A DNA stretch of 64,000 nucleotides, taken from contig CAWEBN010000004.1 in the NCBI GenBank assembly GCA_963807305.1, positions 36,375 to 100,374 of the forward strand, given 5' to 3'. The notes beneath the pieces were generated by a model. That model was not told where the DNA came from and did not search any database. It was given only the letters and a program-made list of their open reading frames with translations. Position 1 is the stretch's first letter. Each line of letters starts with the position of its first letter. This document shows, piece by piece, positions 60,638 to 64,000 of the stretch. Both the position numbers and the translations under genes were made by a program. Source of the DNA: JAOPZW01 sp963807305 (GTDB lineage Bacteria > Actinomycetota > Thermoleophilia > Solirubrobacterales > Solirubrobacteraceae).

Positions 60638-61786
60638 CTGGAGACCGAGACCAACCCGTTCCGCTATGGCGCGCTGGCGCTCGACGACGCCTTCACCGAT
60701 CGCGAGCGGGAGGTCGCCGAGCTCAGGGCCGACGTCGTCAACGGCCAGGACGTCGTCGTCTTCGCTCCGCGGCGCTACGGCAAGTCGTCGCTCATGTGGC
60801 GCGTGGCCCAGGAGCTGGTGCGCCGGCGGGTGCTCGTGGCCTCGGTGGACCTCATGACCACGCCGACGGTGGCCAAGCTCGCCGAGAAGCTTGCGCGCAC
60901 GATCCACGAGGACGTCGCCTCGCGCCGGGAGAAGGCGCTCGACCGCCTGCGGATCTTCAGCTCGCTGCGGGTCAAGCCGGTCGTCAACGTCGATCCGGAC
61001 ACGGGCAAGCTGTCCTTCGGCTTCGACGCCGGCTACGCCCCGGAGGACCTGCGCGCGACGCTCGAGCACCTGCTCGCGCTCCCGGGGGAGCTGGGGGCCG
61101 AGCGCAAGCGCCGCGTGGCGCTGATCTTCGATGAGTTCCAGGAGGTCGTCGACATCGATCCGGCGCTGCCGCGGCTGATGCGCGCCGTCTTCCAGGAGCA
61201 GCCCGAGGTCGCGCACGTCTACCTGGGCAGCAAGCGCCACATGATGCGCCGGCTCTTCAGCGACGAGAACGAGCCCTTCTGGCGCAGCGCCAAGCCGGTC
61301 GAGCTCGGCGTCATCGCGCCCGAGCCCTTCGCCGCCTACATCGTCGAGCGCTTCCGGGCCAGCGGCCGCTCGATCGAGCCCGACGCCGTCGACGCCGTGC
61401 TGCGGACGACCGGCGGGCACCCGTACGCCACGCAGGAGCTGTGCTACTTCCTGTGGCAGCTGACCGCGGAGGGCGAGGCCGCCGACCTCGATCACCTCGC
61501 AGCCGCGGTCGAGGGCGTGCTGCGCTCGGAGAACGCGCACTTCGCCACGGTCTGGGACCACGCCTCGGCGCAGCAGCGCGTGCTGCTGCAGGCCCTGGCC
61601 GATGAGCCGGGCCGGGCGCTGACGACCGACTACCGCCGCCGCCACGACCTGCCCTCGCCGTCGACCGTGCAGAGCGCGGTGACCGCGCTCGAGCGCCAGG
61701 AGCTCGTGCGCAACGACGGCGGCGACGTGCGGATCGTCGAGCCCTTCCTCTCGGAGTGGGTCCGCGCGCGCTTCGGCGCCCCGTAG
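60638..61786 (+). CDS. AAA ATPase with C-terminal winged helix (CTG start)
   Basis: 382 residues. NPFRYGALALDDAFTDREREVAEL precedes Walker A in APRRYGKSSLMWRV. Walker B is VALIFDEFQEV, an Arg-rich sensor region follows (LGSKRHMMRRLF), and GGHPYATQELCYFLW is typical of archaeal-type (ATPase_2) STAND-like ATPases. The C-terminal part, STVQSAVTALERQELVRNDGG, is a winged helix. No ATG, GTG or TTG is available upstream of the Walker motif. CTG at 60638, 6 bases after TACGCT, keeps the conserved NPFRYG. Members of this group are often found next to mobile genes or act in stress. Role unknown. Confidence 0.72.
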   Translation: METETNPFRYGALALDDAFTDREREVAELRADVVNGQDVVVFAPRRYGKSSLMWRVAQELVRRRVLVASVDLMTTPTVAKLAEKLARTIHEDVASRREKALDRLRIFSSLRVKPVVNVDPDTGKLSFGFDAGYAPEDLRATLEHLLALPGELGAERKRRVALIFDEFQEVVDIDPALPRLMRAVFQEQPEVAHVYLGSKRHMMRRLFSDENEPFWRSAKPVELGVIAPEPFAAYIVERFRASGRSIEPDAVDAVLRTTGGHPYATQELCYFLWQLTAEGEAADLDHLAAAVEGVLRSENAHFATVWDHASAQQRVLLQALADEPGRALTTDYRRRHDLPSPSTVQSAVTALERQELVRNDGGDVRIVEPFLSEWVRARFGAP

Positions 61787-61798
61787 GGGGCGCGGCCG

Positions 61799-62416
61799 TC
61801 AGTCGTCGTCGTCTTCGTCGCCGGCGCGGCGGATCACGATCTGGTCCTCCTCGATCGTGACGCTCACGGGCCGGTGGCCGGCCCAGTGCTCGGCGTAGAC
61901 GGGGTTGTCCTCGACGGCGGGGTCGAGCCACAGCCCGTAGCCCTCCTCGCCGTGGTCGAAGGTTCCCTCGAGCTCGCGCGCGGCGCCCTTCCGCCGGCCG
62001 CGCCCACCGCGGCGGCCGCGGCGACGCTTGGGCGCGTCGTCGTCCTCTTCGTCCTGGTCGTCGTCGTCCTCGTCTGCCTCGGCCGCGTCGGCGGCCTCGG
62101 CGGCGCGGCGGGCCTCCTCCTCGGCGCGCCGGGCCTCCTCCTCGGCCCGGGCCGCCTCGGCGGCCTCGAGCTCGGCGGCGATCAGCGCGTCGTCCTCGGC
62201 GCGCAGGTCGATCTCGTCGTCGAAGTCGCCGCCGCCGGCCCCGGGAACGGGCGCGCCGTCGGTGTCGCCGTCGGGCACGAGGTCGTTCTCTCTCTTGAAC
62301 GCCTCGATCTGCTGGACGGTGACCTCGAGCTGATGAGCGATCCAGGCGTCGGTGCGCCCTTGGCGGACCCAGCCGCGGATCTGGTTGAGGTGTGGTCGCA
62401 ATGAGCGTCGTGCCAT
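61799..62416 (-). CDS. HTH protein with long acidic coiled region
   Basis: 205 residues. The N-terminus reads LRPHLNQIRGWVRQGRTDAWIAHQLEVTVQQIEAFKREN, a helix-turn-helix-like segment. The middle (about 70-125) is a charged coil rich in Glu/Ala with repeated EEEARRAEEEARR. A very basic patch KRRRGRRGGRGRRKG comes next, then a folded-looking C-terminus (FDHGEEGYGLWLDPAVEDNPVYAEHWAGHRPVSV). It ends in Asp-rich DEDDDD. TAGACT lies 14 bases upstream. Probably a DNA- or RNA-associated protein, not recognised as a known family. It is convergent with the ATPase gene, 12 bases apart. Confidence 0.6.
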   Translation of the reverse strand: MARRSLRPHLNQIRGWVRQGRTDAWIAHQLEVTVQQIEAFKRENDLVPDGDTDGAPVPGAGGGDFDDEIDLRAEDDALIAAELEAAEAARAEEEARRAEEEARRAAEAADAAEADEDDDDQDEEDDDAPKRRRGRRGGRGRRKGAARELEGTFDHGEEGYGLWLDPAVEDNPVYAEHWAGHRPVSVTIEEDQIVIRRAGDEDDDD

Positions 62417-62465
62417 GACTGTGGCGCGGGAGTCTATGCAAATAGGCTTGCTATACGCCTGTCGC

Positions 62466-62495
62466 TTGCGCGGCCGCCTGAACCGTTGTTAAGGT
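62466..62495 (+). promoter_or_regulatory. Promoter of csrA
   Basis: TTGCGC (62466-62471), an 18-base spacer and TAAGGT (62490-62495) precede csrA by about 35 bases; the leader has AGGGAGGT 6-8 bases before the GTG. Confidence 0.4.
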
Positions 62496-62529
62496 GGATC
62501 GATCCCCAGCGAGGCAGGGAGGTCCCCAC

Positions 62530-62766
62530 GTGCTGGTCCTGACCCGGAAGTCGAATCAAAGCATCATGATCGGTGACGACATCGAGGTCTCGGTGTTGTC
62601 GATCATGGGCGAGAAGGTGCGGGTCGGCATCCAGGCGCCGCGGGACATCCCCGTCTTCCGCAAAGAGGTCTACCTCGAGATCCAGCAGGAGCGCGCCAAG
62701 GAGATGGCGGGCTCTAACGTCCGGGCCGAGGTCGACCAGGCGCTGCGCAAGCTGCGCGAGCCCTAG
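62530..62766 (+). CDS. csrA: Carbon storage regulator CsrA
   Basis: 78 residues. MLVLTRKSNQSIMIGDDIEVSVLSIMGEKVRVGIQAPRDIPVFRKEVYLEI is a full CsrA sequence, including the RNA-binding R(44)/L region and the GxxVRVGI core. It binds GGA motifs in mRNA leaders and blocks translation. A longer open frame upstream is ignored because the GTG after AGGGAGGT gives the exact family N-terminus. No fliW or flagellar genes are adjacent. It is convergent with the GNAT remnant; the two stops share CTAG. Confidence 0.96.
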   Translation: MLVLTRKSNQSIMIGDDIEVSVLSIMGEKVRVGIQAPRDIPVFRKEVYLEIQQERAKEMAGSNVRAEVDQALRKLREP

Positions 62767-62933
62767 TCCAAGGCGCCCGGCGGCCCCATTTCGGGGGCTG
62801 CCCGGTAGTGATAGCCGTGTGAGCGCTCGAATCCGGCGCGCGCGTAGAGGGCGTGCGCCGGCGCGTTGGCGCTCCGCGGCCGGCCACGCGCGCGCGGCCA
62901 GCTCCTCGACGAGCAGCTCGCGCCGCGCGGGCG
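62763..62933 (-). pseudogene. Remnant of a GNAT acetyltransferase gene
   Basis: Reading the minus strand from the 62763 stop gives, in one frame, ANAPAHALYARAGFERSHGYHY, then RAAPEMGPPGALD, the typical C-terminus of a GNAT protein. Just upstream a second frame gives ARRELLVEELAARVAGRG, the expected preceding helix, but about 10 residues between the two are missing and the frame changes. The N-terminal half is absent because the next gene lies there. This is a decayed gene fragment; a deletion rather than sequencing error is favoured because most of the gene is gone. Confidence 0.6.
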
Positions 62934-63182
62934 CTAGCCCATCACGATGTAGAGCGTCTTGAACATCGCCACCGTCACCAGCGCCGCCGTGGCGAGCAGG
63001 ACGAGCACGAGCAGCGCGAAGCGCATCGAGCCGAGCTTGTGCACGCGGTCGCGGCGCCGGGTGTCCAGGCGCTGCTCGGCCTCGCGGTAGATCCGTTCGC
63101 GGCGCAGGCGGTCGGCCTCGGCCTCCTCGACGAATGCACGCTCGAAGGCCGCGAGGCTCTGTTGCAACTTGGTAGAGGCCAT
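62934..63182 (-). CDS. Small coiled-coil membrane protein
   Basis: 82 residues. MASTKLQQSLAAFERAFVEEAEADRLRRERIYREAEQRLDTRRRDRVHKLG is a charged, mostly helical cytoplasmic part, followed by one C-terminal transmembrane helix (MRFALLVLVLLATAALVTVAMFKTLYIV). Function unknown. The gene ends just before the GNAT remnant. Confidence 0.6.
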   Translation of the reverse strand: MASTKLQQSLAAFERAFVEEAEADRLRRERIYREAEQRLDTRRRDRVHKLGSMRFALLVLVLLATAALVTVAMFKTLYIVMG

Positions 63183-63198
63183 TGGCGGCACCAGGAAT

Positions 63199-63699
63199 CT
63201 ACCCGATCGCACATGCGCTCCATAGCCCCCGGCCGCTCTGGCGGGCGCTCCGCGCGAGCTGGGCGAACTGGTTCGCATGCGCCACGTTGGGCGCGATCGT
63301 GAGGGTGCGCGCGTAGCCGTCGCGCACCAGTTGCGCATTGACGAAGGCGCCGTCGGGCTCGCGGTAGACGTAGGCCAGCAGGCGGCCGTAGCGGTCGCGC
63401 TGCTCGACATCGCCGACCAAGCGCACGCTGCGGCCCGCCACGAGCGCCGCGTTGGCGGCCGCGGCCCGCTTGGCGTAGCACTGCACCGGGGTGCCGGGCT
63501 TGACCGATTCCGGCGTGTCGACGCCGATGTAGCGCACGCGCTCGCTGCGGCCGTCGAGGCGCACGCGGATGGTGTCGCCATCGACCACGCGCAGCACCTG
63601 CGCGCGCCCGAACGCCGTTGCCCGCGGGTGATCGCGACGGTGCGCGACCAGCACCACCGCGACGGCCAGCAGGAGGATGACGGGGGCGATTCGGCGCAT
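63199..63699 (-). CDS. Thermonuclease-like (SNase) secreted nuclease
   Basis: 166 residues. MRRIAPVILLLAVAVVLVAHRRD is an N-terminal anchor or signal. The SNase domain follows: AQVLRVVDGDTIRVRLDG, VRYIGVDTPESVKPGTPVQCYAKRAAAANAAL, DRYGRLLAYVYREPDG, RDGYARTLTIAPNVAHANQF. The catalytic pattern (Asp in DGDT, Arg-x-IGVDTPE, Arg in DRYGR) is complete. It degrades extracellular DNA/RNA in other bacteria. TACCGT (63713-63708) ends 8 bases before the ATG, so the transcript is probably leaderless. Confidence 0.85.
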   Translation of the reverse strand: MRRIAPVILLLAVAVVLVAHRRDHPRATAFGRAQVLRVVDGDTIRVRLDGRSERVRYIGVDTPESVKPGTPVQCYAKRAAAANAALVAGRSVRLVGDVEQRDRYGRLLAYVYREPDGAFVNAQLVRDGYARTLTIAPNVAHANQFAQLARSARQSGRGLWSACAIG

Positions 63700-63790
63700 C
63701 CCGACGGACGGTAAGGCCGGGTCCGGCGGGGCGGCCGCGGGAGGTCCTGATTCGTCACGAAGCCTGCGCTGGGATGATGCCGTGCTGCAC

Positions 63791-64000
63791 ATGGCCGAAG
63801 CAGAGCGCAAACGACCCCGACTGAAGGACCTCCCCGGCGGTCAGGTCACCGAGCTGATCGTGATCGTCATCATGGCGCTCGCCATCGCGCTGGCGGTCCA
63901 GTGGCTGCTCGTGAAGCCCTATCGGATCCCGAGCGGGTCGATGGAGCCGACGCTCGACGTCGGCCAGCGGGTGCTCGTCAATCGCCTCAGCCACCGCCTC
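63791..64000 (+). CDS. lepB: Signal peptidase I, N-terminal part (3' end outside window)
   Basis: The first 70 codons are present. A basic N-terminus MAEAERKRPRLKDLPGGQ leads to one membrane helix (VTELIVIVIMALAIALAVQWLLV) and then KPYRIPSGSMEPTLDVGQRVLVNRLSHRL. SGSMEPTL contains the catalytic Ser of type I signal peptidases. It removes signal peptides from exported proteins. ATG at 63791 is preferred; an in-frame GTG lies 9 bases upstream. The catalytic Lys lies beyond the window edge. Confidence 0.92.
   Translation, partial: MAEAERKRPRLKDLPGGQVTELIVIVIMALAIALAVQWLLVKPYRIPSGSMEPTLDVGQRVLVNRLSHRL

Overview
This is very GC-rich DNA with dense, often overlapping genes and frequent GTG starts (a few TTG or CTG). 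Single-chain glycyl-tRNA synthetase, LytR-CpsA-Psr and DivIC-like envelope proteins, actinobacterial-type operators (CIRCE, CGAAC-N4-GTTCG LexA box) and a form II carbon-monoxide-dehydrogenase-like operon point to a soil actinobacterium. A member of the Thermoleophilia (Solirubrobacter/Conexibacter/Patulibacter relatives) fits best; this is inference from gene content, not a database match.

Layout. 1-1.8 kb: end of a secreted multi-domain glycosidase with a GH79-type domain. 1.8-9.6 kb (minus strand): a lactate/glycolate operon (permease, GlcD, GlcE, GlcF, malate synthase, SDR) that would import a 2-hydroxy acid, oxidise glycolate to glyoxylate and condense it to malate. 9.6-13.7 kb: metallo-beta-lactamase-fold protein, EamA transporter, VOC protein, leucine-rich-repeat protein, and an R2lox-type oxidase fused to an SCP2 domain under a well-formed TetR/CRP-type control region. 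13.8-18.7 kb: RTX-repeat protein, YdcZ-type transporter, glyS, a CIRCE-controlled FmdB/Ruc-like protein, LCP protein. 18.7-27.7 kb (plus): ROK kinase, rsmI, a leader ORF plus universal stress protein, a degenerate LytM protein, then the operon metG-tatD-rsmA-ispE-dedA/PAP2. 27.8-32.8 kb: small membrane protein, PucR regulator, thrombospondin-type-3 repeat protein, MTAP/PNP, DUF2064-like protein, a tandem repeat array and an acidic protein. 32.9-33.5 kb: tRNA-Gln(UUG) followed by a LAGLIDADG homing-endonuclease-like gene with a LexA box. 33.5-38 kb: SDR, glmU, prs, small genes. 38-42 kb: unknown genes, a secreted GH2 enzyme, an NAD-dependent dehydrogenase. 42.1-43.4 kb: rplY-pth. 43.5-52.3 kb: coxS-coxL-coxM-coxD-coxE-xdhC(N)-xdhC(C)-mocA-coxG plus a methyltransferase, almost all joined by 4-base stop/start overlaps. 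52.5-60.2 kb: mfd, a PpiC/PrsA-like lipoprotein, mazG, eno, a DUF1707 protein and a DivIC/FtsB-like protein. 60.2-64 kb: a small unknown gene, an ATPase with an unusual upstream inverted repeat, an HTH/acidic protein, csrA, a GNAT remnant, a small coiled-coil membrane protein, a nuclease and the start of signal peptidase I.

Two features run through the window. First, many start codons lie 6-10 bases after a T-A-N3-T hexamer, the geometry of leaderless transcripts, and several regulatory palindromes sit exactly on these promoters. Second, between 52.2 and 60.0 kb essentially every conserved gene except eno and the DUF1707 gene carries one-base frameshifts, mostly single extra C or G. Because essential genes are hit, sequence error is more likely than decay, and those genes are annotated as single frameshifted CDSs.

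The most interesting candidates are the R2lox-SCP2 fusion and its promoter, the LexA-box homing-endonuclease gene beside tRNA-Gln, the CIRCE/FmdB pair, the 22-codon leader ORF of the stress protein and the possible pseudoknot RNA before mfd.
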